From the NCBI GenBank assembly GCA_029558835.1, contig JAKQDH010000069.1, positions 1-64,000 of the forward strand: DNA of 64,000 nt, read 5' to 3'. Of the stretch, positions 42,077-50,803 are shown piece after piece (position 1 is the first letter of the stretch; each line of letters begins with the position of its first letter). The stretch comes from Planctomycetota bacterium. Lineage in GTDB: Bacteria > Planctomycetota > Phycisphaerae > UBA1845. The notes beneath the pieces are model-generated. The model did no database searches. It was not told the origin of the DNA and saw nothing but the letters and a program-made list of their open reading frames with translations. The position numbers and the translations under genes were made by a program.

Positions 42077-42189
42077 GGCCTTATCTCCACGATCTTGTGA
42101 CATCGCCGCTCCGGGGGGCGATGCCCCACTGCCCTGCCCGTGGGATGGTCCAGCCCCGCCCCCTGCGGAGCGATGTAGCGCCGCCTCCC

Positions 42190-42332
42190 CGTATGGGTTT
42201 AGCGTCTTTAGCGTTGTGGGTGCCATGCTTTCCCGCGACCGCGGTCGCGGGTAAGCATGCCTCTGCCTGTCGCAGCACATGCCCACGCCCGCCTGCGGCG
42301 GGTGAGGGCATGGCACCCACGCTAAACACGTA
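42190..42332. repeat. MITE-like palindromic repeat, family 1, copy B
   Basis: This copy lies between fabD and fabG and shares all blocks with 17551-17692: CGTATG-GTTTAGCGTCTTT, GGGTGCCATGC, a large central palindrome (42224-42259, one mismatch), GCCCGCCTGCGGCGGGTGAG and GGCATGGCACCCACGCTAAACACGTA. The right end is an inverted copy of the left (GTTTAGCGT against ACGCTAAAC). No transposase is encoded. The rest of the 42077-42420 gap holds no gene. Confidence 0.75.
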
Positions 42333-42420
42333 CGCCCCCCGCGGGCGGCGTGGGCGTCGAGAACGCCTCGCCGGTCCTACGTCGGCCACGGGGGGCCGAC
42401 GTTACGCCGGGCAGCGGGAG

Positions 42421-43365
42421 CTACGCCGCAGTAACGGCCACTACAGCAGCGCCGATCGAAGCGGCCGTGCTGACGTTGATCGCCGTTGCCTGGCGGTCGA
42501 TCTTCCGCAGCAGCCCCGTCAACACCCGCCCGGGGCCTACCTCCACAAACTGGTCCGCACCGTCCCGCATCATGCGCTCGACGCAGCGCTGCCACAACAC
42601 CGGCTCGACCACCTGCCGACGCAGCCACTGACGCGTGGTCGCGGGATCCGAATGATACTCCGCGTTGATGTTGGCCACCACGGGCAGCGCCGGTGCCAGG
42701 AACGCCGTACGGTCCAGAACGGGGCCCAGCCCGGCGGCGGCCGACTCCATGTACGGCGAGTGAAACGCCCCCGCTACCGGCAGTGCCACCGCGCGACAGC
42801 CGGCCTCCTCGGCGCTGGCCAAGGCCCGCGCGCAGGCGTCCTTGTGCCCGGAGATCACGACCTGGCCAGGGCAGTTGAAATTGGCCGGCACCAGCACGTC
42901 GTTCCCCTGGGCCCGGGCACAGATCGAGCGGGCTTGGGCCTCGTCCGCGCCGATCAGGGAAACCATCCCGCTGGGCGAAGCCAGGGCGGCCGCCTGCATG
43001 AGCTGCCCGCGCCGTTGCACCAGCCGCAGGGCATCCTCGAACACCAGCGCTCCCGCGACATGGAGGGCGGTGTACTCCCCCAGGCTCAAGCCGCCGCAGC
43101 AGGCGAACGACTCCCGCCGGCCGCCGGCTTCACAAAACGCCTCCCATAACGCCACGCTGGCAACGAAGATGGCAGGTTGCTGGATGTCGGTCTTTTCGAG
43201 CTCCGCGGCCGGTCCCTCGAAACAGAGCCGGGCAAGGTCATACCCGACAACCTGGTTGGCCTGCTCGAAGATACGCCGGGCCGCGGCACTCGCCTGGGCC
43301 GCGTCACGTCCCATCCCCACCACCTGGGAACCCTGGCCTGGAAAGATCAAAGCGCTTCGTGCCAT
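42421..43365 (-). CDS. fabD: Malonyl-CoA:ACP transacylase FabD
   Basis: The 314-residue protein has the opening MARSALIFPGQGSQ, the nucleophile elbow GLSLGEYTA (Ser94), and GAFHSPYM with the catalytic His. It loads malonyl groups on ACP. It is followed by fabG after a repeat insertion and preceded by fabH. The ATG at 43365 is the family start. Confidence 0.95.
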   Translation of the reverse strand: MARSALIFPGQGSQVVGMGRDAAQASAAARRIFEQANQVVGYDLARLCFEGPAAELEKTDIQQPAIFVASVALWEAFCEAGGRRESFACCGGLSLGEYTALHVAGALVFEDALRLVQRRGQLMQAAALASPSGMVSLIGADEAQARSICARAQGNDVLVPANFNCPGQVVISGHKDACARALASAEEAGCRAVALPVAGAFHSPYMESAAAGLGPVLDRTAFLAPALPVVANINAEYHSDPATTRQWLRRQVVEPVLWQRCVERMMRDGADQFVEVGPGRVLTGLLRKIDRQATAINVSTAASIGAAVVAVTAA

Positions 43366-43483
43366 AGCTACTCCATGCCTCGCCAACCCAGCGCCCGTGC
43401 CAACGGCCTGCCCCGCAACGTGAGGCACGGCACCACTCCGGAAACGTGGAGCGCATTACGTGGTCACGTGGCTGCCTTCAGCG

Positions 43484-44476
43484 TTAGAGACGCAACGCGA
43501 ACAGGCCCCAGGTCAGACCCGCGCCGACCCCGAGAACCAAGACGGTGTCGCCCGGCTTGAGCGTCCCGTTCCGCCGACCTTCGTCCAACGCGAGAATCAC
43601 GGAGGCGGCCGAGGTATTGCCATACCGGTCGATGTTGACCGCGACCTTCTCCGGCGGCAACCCCAGACGCTCGCGCGCGGACTGGATGATACGCAGGTTC
43701 GACTGGTGCGGAATCACCAACGCCAACTCGTCCGGAGCCATGCCCAGCTCGGCGAGCGCGCGGTCGATCAGTTCCTCCATCTTCCCGACGGCGAACTTGA
43801 ACACCTCGCGCCCGCGCATCCGCAGGTAGTGTTCCCGTTGCCGCACGGTTTCCTCGCTGGCCGGCCTGCGCATGCCCCCCGAGGGCATAACGATGTAGTC
43901 CGCCCGCGAGCCGTCGCAGCCCAATTCCCAATGCAGAATGCCCTGCTCCGAGTTGATCGCCGGGCCGAGGATGGCCGCCCCGGCCGCATCCCCGAAGAGA
44001 ATGCACGTCCCGCGGTCCTGCGGGTCGCCGACCCGGCTGAGCGTCTCCGCACCGAAGATCAGGATGTTCCGGTACAGGCCCGCGCTGACAAACGCAGCGG
44101 CCGCCATCATCGCATAGATGAACCCGCTGCATGCCGCCTCGAGGTCGAAGGCCGGAATCTCCCGCATGCCCAGCCCGTCCTGGATGTACGCGGCCGTCGG
44201 CGGGAACATGTGGTCAGGCGTCGCCGTCGCGCAGATAATGAGGTCAATCTCCGACGCGCGCATCCGCGCATCCTCGAGCGCCCGCCTGCCGGCCTCGATC
44301 GCCATCGTGGAGGTGCACTCCTCGGCGCCGACCCAGCGCCGCTCCCGAATGCCCGTCCGCGCGAGAATCCACTCCTCGCTGGTGTCCAGATACCGGATGA
44401 AATGATCGTTCGTCAGCACCCGCGCCGGCACAAACGAACCGGTGCCGCGAACACAGAGAGGAATGCGTTGGCTCAT
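43484..44476 (-). CDS. fabH: Beta-ketoacyl-ACP synthase III FabH
   Basis: The 330-residue protein has the nucleophile Cys116 in DLEAACSGFIYAM, then His and Asn in VIPHQSNLRIIQ and RYGNTSAASVILAL. It starts fatty-acid synthesis by condensing acyl-CoA with malonyl-ACP. The ATG at 44476 lies 211 bp downstream of the rpmF stop, with no plsX between. It is 118 bp upstream of fabD. Confidence 0.95.
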   Translation of the reverse strand: MSQRIPLCVRGTGSFVPARVLTNDHFIRYLDTSEEWILARTGIRERRWVGAEECTSTMAIEAGRRALEDARMRASEIDLIICATATPDHMFPPTAAYIQDGLGMREIPAFDLEAACSGFIYAMMAAAAFVSAGLYRNILIFGAETLSRVGDPQDRGTCILFGDAAGAAILGPAINSEQGILHWELGCDGSRADYIVMPSGGMRRPASEETVRQREHYLRMRGREVFKFAVGKMEELIDRALAELGMAPDELALVIPHQSNLRIIQSARERLGLPPEKVAVNIDRYGNTSAASVILALDEGRRNGTLKPGDTVLVLGVGAGLTWGLFALRL

Positions 44477-44687
44477 GAGGGTGCCGGAGCCTCACACCGG
44501 CGGGGTCGCAGACCCCGGTAACGCCGTGCACGCGGGCCAAGCAGCGAGCGCACCCGCCGGAAAGCCTCCGCAGCAATCCCCGCTGGCTGCTTCCCCCCCC
44601 CCGCGCAAAGCCGTCGGACGGACCTGCTCTCGACCGCGCCACCCGCTTGCCGACGGCGGAACCTCCGCCACCGGACGTACGAGCGGC

Positions 44688-44873
44688 CTACTCCTCCTGC
44701 TCGCCCGTCGGCAGCATCAGCTTCGCGCTGACGTAGCCGCAGACGCGACAGGCCGCATGGGGCAGCTTGGGCTTCCCGCAATGCGGGCACGGGCTCAGGT
44801 TCACCGGACGAAGGGCATGATGGGCCCGCCGCGTCCGCTTGCGACACTTAGAAACCTTTCCAACTGGAAGCAT
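44688..44873 (-). CDS. rpmF: 50S ribosomal protein L32
   Basis: The 61-residue protein has the RTRRAHHAL patch and the zinc ribbon CPHCGKPKLPHAACRVCGYV, with all four Cys present. The N-terminus, MLPVGKVSKCRK, differs from the usual MAVPKRKxS. AGGGGAG lies six bases upstream of the ATG at 44873. It opens the fab operon as in many bacteria. Confidence 0.92.
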   Translation of the reverse strand: MLPVGKVSKCRKRTRRAHHALRPVNLSPCPHCGKPKLPHAACRVCGYVSAKLMLPTGEQEE

Positions 44874-44898
44874 GCCAACTCCCCTATTCTCTCACCGC

Positions 44899-44927
44899 AC
44901 TATCCGTCCTGTCAGCTACGATGTAAA
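44899..44927 (-). promoter_or_regulatory. Candidate promoter of the rpmF-fab operon
   Basis: On the minus strand, TTTACA (44922-44927) and GATAGT (44899-44904) are 17 bp apart. The -35 matches five of six and the -10 four of six positions. A start site about seven bases downstream would give a short leader with the ribosome-binding site. The rest of the 44874-45289 gap, between rpmF and the endonuclease gene, holds no gene. Confidence 0.5.
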
Positions 44928-45289
44928 AAACAACTCGCGGCTTTGATCGACGAGTGTGTGCGAACAGACGGCACACCACCCGTCCAGCACTGGCTCGGCG
45001 TCGGCCCCCAAGCTCTACCGCGGAGAGGGTACGACCGTGCGGCGACGATGTCAAGCGGCAGCACTGCGCGAGCGCAATCTGCCGGCACGCCGCCACACTG
45101 CGTAGCCTGGGGTTCATTGCGGGGCGTGCTCTGGGCCTGAGACGTGGCACGGGCGTCTCGCCCCTGAATCCCCCGCAGGAGGTCTGTGCCGCGGCTTCCT
45201 CGCACCCCGCGGGGAAGATGCCACACGTGAGCGACTCTGAACGTGGCCTTCCCAAGGCCGAAGCCGCTGGGGTGCGGGCCGCCGGAGCC

Positions 45290-45970
45290 TCAGGCGGTTC
45301 TCTCACCCGCCTTGCCGGCCGACGGGCAGAGACGCGCGAGCGGGCAGCCGTCGCAGTCCGGCTTGCGGGCCGTGCAGACCCGCCGCCCATGCCAGATGAG
45401 GGCGTGGCCCACGAACGTCCACTCCGGCCGCGGGATGATCGTCATCAGGTCCTTCTCGATCTTCACGGCGTCCTTGCTGTTCTTGCCGGTCCAGGTCAGG
45501 CGCAGGCGTTCGGCCAGCCGGCCGACGTGGGTGTCAACGACGATCCCCTCGTTCTTGTGAAACCATGTCCCCAGGAGCACGTTGGCCGTCTTGCGGGCCA
45601 CGCCCGGCAGCGTGACGAGCGCGTCCATCGTGTCGGGCACCTGGCCGCGGAACTCGTCAACGATCTTGCGACATGCACCCTGGATGCTCCGCGTTTTCTG
45701 ACGGAAGAAACCCGTCGAGTGAACGACCTCTTCGAGGTCCGCGGGGTCGGCGGCCACCAAGTCGCGGGCCGTCGGAAACCGGGCGAACAGAGCCGGCGTC
45801 ACCTTGTTGACCGTCTCATCGGTGGATTGCGCGGAGAGGATGGTGGCCACCAGCAGCTCGAGGGCGCTGCGGTAGTGGAGGGCGCAATCGGCATCCGGGT
45901 ACTGCCGGTGCAGCACCGCAATGATCTTGCGGGCGCGTTTGCGACGCTCGGCCGTCGTCTCTGTAGGCAC
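45290..45970 (-). CDS. nth: Endonuclease III (DNA glycosylase/AP lyase)
   Basis: The 226-residue HhH-GPD protein has the helix-hairpin-helix with the catalytic Lys in LPGVARKTANVLLG, the Asp in VVDTHVGRLAERL, and the iron-sulfur loop CTARKPDCDGCPLARLC (C-x6-C-x2-C-x5-C). It removes oxidised pyrimidines and nicks abasic sites. The start is a GTG at 45970. It is on the same strand as the fab operon, upstream of it, with a promoter-containing gap between. Confidence 0.93.
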   Translation of the reverse strand: MPTETTAERRKRARKIIAVLHRQYPDADCALHYRSALELLVATILSAQSTDETVNKVTPALFARFPTARDLVAADPADLEEVVHSTGFFRQKTRSIQGACRKIVDEFRGQVPDTMDALVTLPGVARKTANVLLGTWFHKNEGIVVDTHVGRLAERLRLTWTGKNSKDAVKIEKDLMTIIPRPEWTFVGHALIWHGRRVCTARKPDCDGCPLARLCPSAGKAGERTA

Positions 45971-46068
45971 TGTCGCTTGCTCCGTGGCGCCGTCGTCTAC
46001 CGTGGCCGCAGCGCATCCCCTCGTCTGACCCGCTCCACGCGGACCGGGATGGCCGTTGCGTGCGCCCC

Positions 46069-46095
46069 GGCATACTTACCCGCAACCTCGGTCGG
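46069..46095. repeat. Decayed fragment of repeat family 1
   Basis: GGCATACTTACCCGCAACCTCGGTCG, with three or so changes, matches the left half of the central palindrome of the two full copies (CATGCTTACCCGCGACCGCGGTCG). It lies in the 45971-46735 gap. That gap also has paired stems of the CCTCTCCC family (around 46350-46460) and no clear gene. Confidence 0.45.
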
Positions 46096-46349
46096 AAGAA
46101 AGCGCGGCAGCCACGTCGGCCGCTCCGAAGCTCTCACCGGCGAGCAGGTCGCTAACGCGGCGGTCCGTATGAACCCGTCTCGCCGCGGGAGAGGGGTACG
46201 GCCGAGAGCTTCGGAACCACAACCGCGCACGAGACTCCGCGTGTGTGGCAACGACTCGCGCCCCGGCGGCGAACCCCTCTGCCTTGCCTGCGTGTTCACC
46301 GCGATGGCCGTGCCCCCACCGGCCGGGGACGCGCGCAGGCGTGCGGCCA

Positions 46350-46452
46350 TTGACGCCTCTCCCTCGCAGGGAGAGCGGTAGGGGTGAGGACGGCTGGCTG
46401 CGCCGGTTCCGCGCTGCCGCGACGCCTCTCCCTCCGGGGAGAGGCGTAGGGG
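46350..46452. repeat. Two adjacent copies of the CCTCTCCC hairpin repeat
   Basis: Two near-identical blocks, GACGCCTCTCCCTCGCAGGG followed by AGAGCGGTAGGGGT, and GACGCCTCTCCCTCCGGGGA followed by GAGGCGTAGGGGT, occur about 80 bp apart. Each can form a GGGAGAG/CTCTCCC stem. They resemble the stems at 15368-15390 and 50733-50755. No T tract is present. Confidence 0.5.
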
Positions 46453-46735
46453 TGTAAGGCCCACGCAAGAACCGCCCGCCAAACCCAGCCCGTCCGCGGC
46501 CCCCCCGGCCTGTCCTTCGTCGAGCGCTTACGCCTGCGCTGCCGACCGTTGCGCGCAGGCTCTTGACCGAGTAGACGCGGCGTCGCGACAATCCGCGGAC
46601 GCTGTTCCACACGCGGACGTGGGCCAGCGCTAGGTCGAGCGCCGTGTTGGCGTCAAGAAGAGGCTGTGATGGTGGCTGTCCCTGATGAGCGCAGCCGCCC
46701 TACAGCTTCCGGCGCCAACACGAGGAGTTGCGGCA

Positions 46736-47482
46736 TTGGACATCCCACGTATCTTCAACATTACCGAAAGTGCTCACCGCATCCATAACCCGTTCGCACC
46801 AGAGAAGCTCGCTACTCTCGGCGCGGTGTTGCGCCTGGAATCGGGGACTCGTGTGCTCGACCTCGGCAGCGGGTCGGGCGAGATGCTGTGCACCTGGGCA
46901 CGCGATTACGGAATCAGCGGCGTCGGCATCGACATGAGTCAGTTGTTCTCCGAGCAAGCGAGACTCCGTGCTGAAGAACTCGGGGTCGCCGATCGAGTCG
47001 AATTCATCCACGGCGACGCTGCCGGCTACGTCGCCGACGAGAAGGTCGGTGTGGCAGCCTGTCTCGGTGCCACGTGGATCGGTGGGGGAGTCGTCGGCAC
47101 CATCGAGCTTCTGGCACGGAGTCTTTGCTCCGGAGGAATCATCCTCATTGGCGAGCCTTACTGGCTGCAGTTGCCACCGACAGAAGACGTTGCCAAGGGA
47201 TGCCTTGCCGGTTCGATCACCGACTTTCTCATGCTTCCGCAGCTTATCGCGTCTTTCGGCGACCTCGACTACGACGTTGTGGAAATGGTTCTGGCTGACC
47301 AGGAAGGCTGGGACAGGTACGAGGCGGCCAAGTGGCTCACCATGCGTCGATGGCTCGAAGCGAATCCTGACGACGACTTCGCCAAAGAGGTTCGAGCCCA
47401 ACTGACCCTGGAACCCAAACGCTACGCCGCGTACACGCGTGAATACCTTGGATGGGGCGTGTTCGCGCTGATGGCGCGGTAA
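46736..47482 (+). CDS. SAM-dependent methyltransferase (class I)
   Basis: The 248-residue protein has the SAM-binding motif RVLDLGSGSGEMLCTWARDYG near residue 40 and the following GISGVGIDMS acidic turn, then a family-typical GGIILIGEPYW segment. A TTG at 46736, eight bases after GAGGAG, gives the start LDIPRIFNITESAHRIHNPF, which agrees with relatives beginning MDIPRIFNI as I remember them; an upstream ATG at 46685 would add 17 residues. The substrate is unknown. The next gene is the convergent IS66 remnant. Confidence 0.72.
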   Translation: MDIPRIFNITESAHRIHNPFAPEKLATLGAVLRLESGTRVLDLGSGSGEMLCTWARDYGISGVGIDMSQLFSEQARLRAEELGVADRVEFIHGDAAGYVADEKVGVAACLGATWIGGGVVGTIELLARSLCSGGIILIGEPYWLQLPPTEDVAKGCLAGSITDFLMLPQLIASFGDLDYDVVEMVLADQEGWDRYEAAKWLTMRRWLEANPDDDFAKEVRAQLTLEPKRYAAYTREYLGWGVFALMAR

Positions 47483-47579
47483 GGTGAGGCACCTGGGATA
47501 TCCGGCTGATTGCCAACGGCTGTGCCGCGCAACGGCTGGCGCGGTACAGCTACACTCGGTGGCTCGTCGAAGTGTGAGT

Positions 47580-48590
47580 TCATGTTGAATCGCGAAACAC
47601 CCAAGCAACAACTCGAAACGTTGAGGTTGTGAGGAGGATATATGAAACTCGCAACTCTTCAGCCGTGCGCAGTGCGGTGGCGATGGTTGTGATCGGATCA
47701 TGGCCCCGAAGACGGACGGTTCGGTGGATGCTCCTGAGCACTGCCTGCACGGCCGCACCCTGCCCCGAGCGGTTCGATTGACTGCTCTTGCGGAGCACCA
47801 CGGCCGGGCCGATCTGCCGCTCGGCGAAGTTGCTCTCGCACGCCACCTGGTCGTAGTCCAGGAACGTCAGCAGATGATGGCGGTGGCGGAGCGTGCGTTT
47901 CGCCAGGCGCCGCCAAGTGTCAACCAGGCCGCCGGCCGTGAGCCGGGTCTGCGGATGGTGCTGCAGGATCTCGATGACCTGCTCGATGGTGACCCCCAGG
48001 CCGTAGTGGAACCAGCTGGTCAGCACGATGATGCGGTGACCGAGCGTGGCATTCGGCATGGCGTCCGGCACGGTCGGTTCCACATGCTGCTTGCACCGCG
48101 GGCAGTAGTCGCGGTGGATGGCGTGCTCGGTCACGACAGGTTCGAGGTTCTCGGGAATGTCCGCGACAGTTCGCGTGCGGTGGCGTTGGCATCGCTGCAG
48201 CGGCCCACCGCAGCCCGGGCAGCGTCTCAGACGATGCGACTCACGCCGATCCATCCGCGTGGGCGTCTCACGCCGATGACGCGGATGGCCAGTTTTCGCC
48301 CCGGGCTTCCTGCGCCCTCTCGGCCTGTTGGGCTTGGTGTGGACGGGCACCATCCCCGACGGGGTCGAACGATGAAGATCCTGGGGCGTCCCCTGCAACT
48401 CGGCGATGCGTCTGCTGACTGCGAGAAGGGCCACGGCGAAAACCTCGGGATTCTCCCTGGCCAGTCGCACCGCCCGCGCTTCCGTGAGCTGACCACGCTG
48501 AGCGGCCTCGATCAAACCCGCGCTCACCTTGCTTGGCTTCATCGCCGACGCCATATGCGTAGAGATATCCGCATACACGCACCAGCGCAA
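47580..48590 (-). pseudogene. IS66-family transposase with an internal deletion
   Basis: The 336-residue frame keeps an IS66-type N-terminus, including a zinc-binding section (RRCPGCGGPL...YCPRCKQHV) and the conserved TSWFHYGLGVTIEQVIEILQ, then jumps to the transposase C-terminus with DYDQVACESNFAERQIGPAVV and RSGQGAAVQAVLRSIHRTVRLRG. The central DDE catalytic region (about 150-200 residues in full-length IS66 transposases) is missing, without loss of frame. It is therefore an inactive remnant. No inverted repeats or accessory orfs were identified at its flanks. Confidence 0.78.
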
Positions 48591-48742
48591 GTTGCCTATG
48601 TTGACATTTTCCAGGCTCGGACCGCATTGCAGACGGCTGAAGAGTTACCAGGCGGGCACCACACCCATTCTCTCTGCGGCTGCTTCCCACGCTGCGTCAG
48701 GCCCCGGGGACAGCCAGGACGACGACAGTGGTAAGCCGTGGC

Positions 48743-48895
48743 ATGGCCGAAGCCTACCGTCTCCTCCAGCGTCCGTCAGAGGATTACGCATGGTGTCCCC
48801 CGAGTACCGGTTGCGACTGGGCGGATGCGGACAAGGACGGCGACGTGGACCGCGCCGACTACGGCGACCTGCAAGGGCGCTTCGACGGCCTGTGA
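48743..48895 (+). pseudogene. Dockerin-like EF-hand C-terminal fragment (50 codons)
   Basis: A frame beginning at an ATG ends with CPPSTGCDWADADKDGDVDR and ADYGDLQGRFDGL before a stop. The loop DADKDGDVDRAD is a calcium-binding pattern like the end of the S8 peptidase (28633-31854). It is far too short for a complete secreted protein, so it is probably the detached end of a lost gene. The remainder of the 48591-49160 gap shows no gene. Confidence 0.55.
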
Positions 48896-49160
48896 TCTGC
48901 AGTCCATGTCAATCCCGGACTCCGGCCCCGCTACGGCCCGTCTCTCTGTCTTGCCGTCGAAGCCGGGGCAGACGAGTTGACGGTCTTCCGGAGACCTACT
49001 GCCGAATTCGCCTCCTCAGCAGAATTCGTGGGGCAGTATTGGCTCGGGCGGCCGCAGACCATCAACAGGCCCGCGCAGGTCGACCGCTGCCAACGGCGAC
49101 GCAAACCACAATCCGCGGCCCGCCAAGCGCGAGTCGGCGGACATGGCCCGCCCCACCCCA

Positions 49161-49745
49161 TCACGGCGTCGGTTGCGTCGCGGGACAGTTGCGTGGGTCG
49201 TACATTGTCTTCTGTCCGACAATGAGCGGCGGCTCTTGTGTCTTGTCCAGCTCGAACGCGAATCTCGCGTCCTTCCAGTATGGCCACGGCGGTTTGCTCA
49301 CCGTGATGCCGGATTCGAGTGTTGGCCAGATTTCCCAGCAGATGAACGACAGCGTCGGGTCGGGCCAGCTCCCCCGCTCCACCGACTCGACGTCGAACCG
49401 GGCCACCACCCATGTGTATTCCCAGTCGCCGCGTATCTTCTGCCAGAAGCTGTCGGAGCCGCGGCAGCGCGCGACGACGCGTGTATCCGCTCCCGCAACC
49501 GGCTCGTCGGGTGATGCGACGCCGGCATCGTCACCTCGAACGTAGTGGCCGTGCAATGGTAGGAAGTCCGGCACCGCTGCATTCACCGCCGGCCACGGCT
49601 GCGGCGGTCGCGGTGGCCCGCTCGACCGGCACCCCGTTGCCGCCAGCGTCCCGCCGGCGAGTGCCGCGGTTAGCAGCGTCACGCGCCGCCCCTGCACGCC
49701 AATCGCCGCCCAATGCCGGCGCCCCCATCGAAAACCGCTGTCCAT
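49161..49745 (-). CDS. Hypothetical lipoprotein
   Basis: The 194-residue protein has a basic N-terminus, a hydrophobic stretch (VTLLTAALAGGTLAATGC) with a lipobox ending at a Cys near residue 39, and a mature part with SFWQKIRGDWEYTWVVARFD and WKDARFAFELDK. There is no recognisable domain. GGGAGG lies upstream of the ATG at 49745; the earlier frame is a non-coding extension. It is expected in the outer envelope. Confidence 0.68.
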   Translation of the reverse strand: MDSGFRWGRRHWAAIGVQGRRVTLLTAALAGGTLAATGCRSSGPPRPPQPWPAVNAAVPDFLPLHGHYVRGDDAGVASPDEPVAGADTRVVARCRGSDSFWQKIRGDWEYTWVVARFDVESVERGSWPDPTLSFICWEIWPTLESGITVSKPPWPYWKDARFAFELDKTQEPPLIVGQKTMYDPRNCPATQPTP

Positions 49746-50002
49746 GTGTTCGACCTCCCGTTGCAACGCGAATCTGCCAAGAAACCGCCCCCCAGTGGCG
49801 TTGGACGCAGAACCACGGCCGTGGTTCCGCCGAAACACGACCGCTTGGCCAGATGTCGAGCCCCGGCGGGGTGTCCAGCATGCGCTGGTGGGGCCTCCTA
49901 CTCCCGCCACGAACGGAGCACATCAGGGTCGGGATCGCCCCGCGCCGGTCGGTCAGGGACGCACCCTGAATGACTGTGATGTCGGCTTCCAGCCGTTGGA
50001 CC

Positions 50003-50021
50003 CACGGGCAAGATGCCCGTG
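50003..50021. terminator. Hairpin CACGGGCA-AGA-TGCCCGTG downstream of the O-methyltransferase gene
   Basis: An 8-bp perfect stem with a 3-nt loop lies 25 bp past the stop codon of the O-methyltransferase gene, in the direction of transcription. No clear T tract follows, so its role as a terminator is only suggested by position. The 49746-50045 gap holds no gene. Confidence 0.35.
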
Positions 50022-50045
50022 TACGCCGGCGGGCTTGCGTTCGAG

Positions 50046-50630
50046 CTAGGCACGAACTTCCGTCGAAACCCGGCCGGCACGCCTGACGGATAGGTCCATG
50101 CCGTTGCCGATTGGGACGGACAGCGTGAAGAACTCGGGCCGCCGGCGTACCCAGCTCATGAACGGCTCGAGCAAGGCAGCGTGTGACAGCACGTTGTCGG
50201 TCAGGATGATCGCCCGCTCGCTCAGGTTGGGCAGGACGGACTCGATGTACGTGATGCTGTCCGGTTTGTCGGCGTCGTTGAGCACGAAGTCAATCGGGCC
50301 GGGGAGCAGGGGAAGAATATCGAGCGCCTCTCCGGTACGCAGCTCGACACGGTCGGTCAACCCCGCCGCCTCGAACCAGGACCGGGCGCGGTCGTGTTTG
50401 TGCGGCTGGCGGTCGATCGTGATGAGGCGTCCCCCGGGGGGCAGCCCGGCCGCGACCCACAGCCCGCTGTAGCCGTAACTCGTGCCGATTTCCACCACCT
50501 GCCGCGGGGCGCGCGCGAGGATGAGCGCGTGGAGGAACTCGGCAGCCGGGCGGGGCAGGGCGCGGGCGTCCGTAACCGTCGCCATGAACGCTTCAAGCTC
50601 TCGTATGACCGCTTCGATCCGCTCTTGCAT
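50046..50630 (-). CDS. Class I O-methyltransferase (COMT/CCoAOMT-like)
   Basis: The 194-residue protein has the SAM motif VVEIGTSYGYSGLWVA (about residue 46), LITIDRQPHKHDRA with the acidic residue of motif II, DFVLNDADKPDSITY with the metal-binding Asp, and LTDNVLSHAAL. This is the pattern of metal-dependent O-methyltransferases. The ATG at 50630 follows GGAGGAG. The acceptor is unknown. It is on the same strand as the Mrp-type gene, about 173 bp downstream of it, across a G-rich hairpin. Confidence 0.85.
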   Translation of the reverse strand: MQERIEAVIRELEAFMATVTDARALPRPAAEFLHALILARAPRQVVEIGTSYGYSGLWVAAGLPPGGRLITIDRQPHKHDRARSWFEAAGLTDRVELRTGEALDILPLLPGPIDFVLNDADKPDSITYIESVLPNLSERAIILTDNVLSHAALLEPFMSWVRRRPEFFTLSVPIGNGMDLSVRRAGRVSTEVRA

Positions 50631-50732
50631 TGCCGGGGCTCCTCCAGGTGAAGCCGGGCGTTCGCCCCTGCGGTGGCCGCAGCGCATCGCTGGAGCGCCG
50701 GATGGTCACCGCGTTGGCCCTCACCCCTGCCC

Positions 50733-50755
50733 CTCTCCCACGGGGAGAGGGGTAA
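50733..50755. repeat. CCCCTCTCC hairpin (intergenic repeat)
   Basis: CCCCTCTCC-CAC-GGGGAGAGGGG forms a strong stem between the Mrp-type gene and the O-methyltransferase gene. It belongs to the same set as 15368-15390 and 46350-46452. There is no T tract on the minus strand. Confidence 0.55.
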
Positions 50756-50803
50756 AATGTCGCCAGTGGCGTTGCTCACCAGTTGCGCGGTTTCCCAGTC
50801 GCG

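Noticed and set aside
44473-44847. Minus-strand frame between fabH and rpmF
   Set aside because: It overlaps rpmF in another frame, lacks any match to PlsX, and has the Arg/Ala-rich composition of a shadow.
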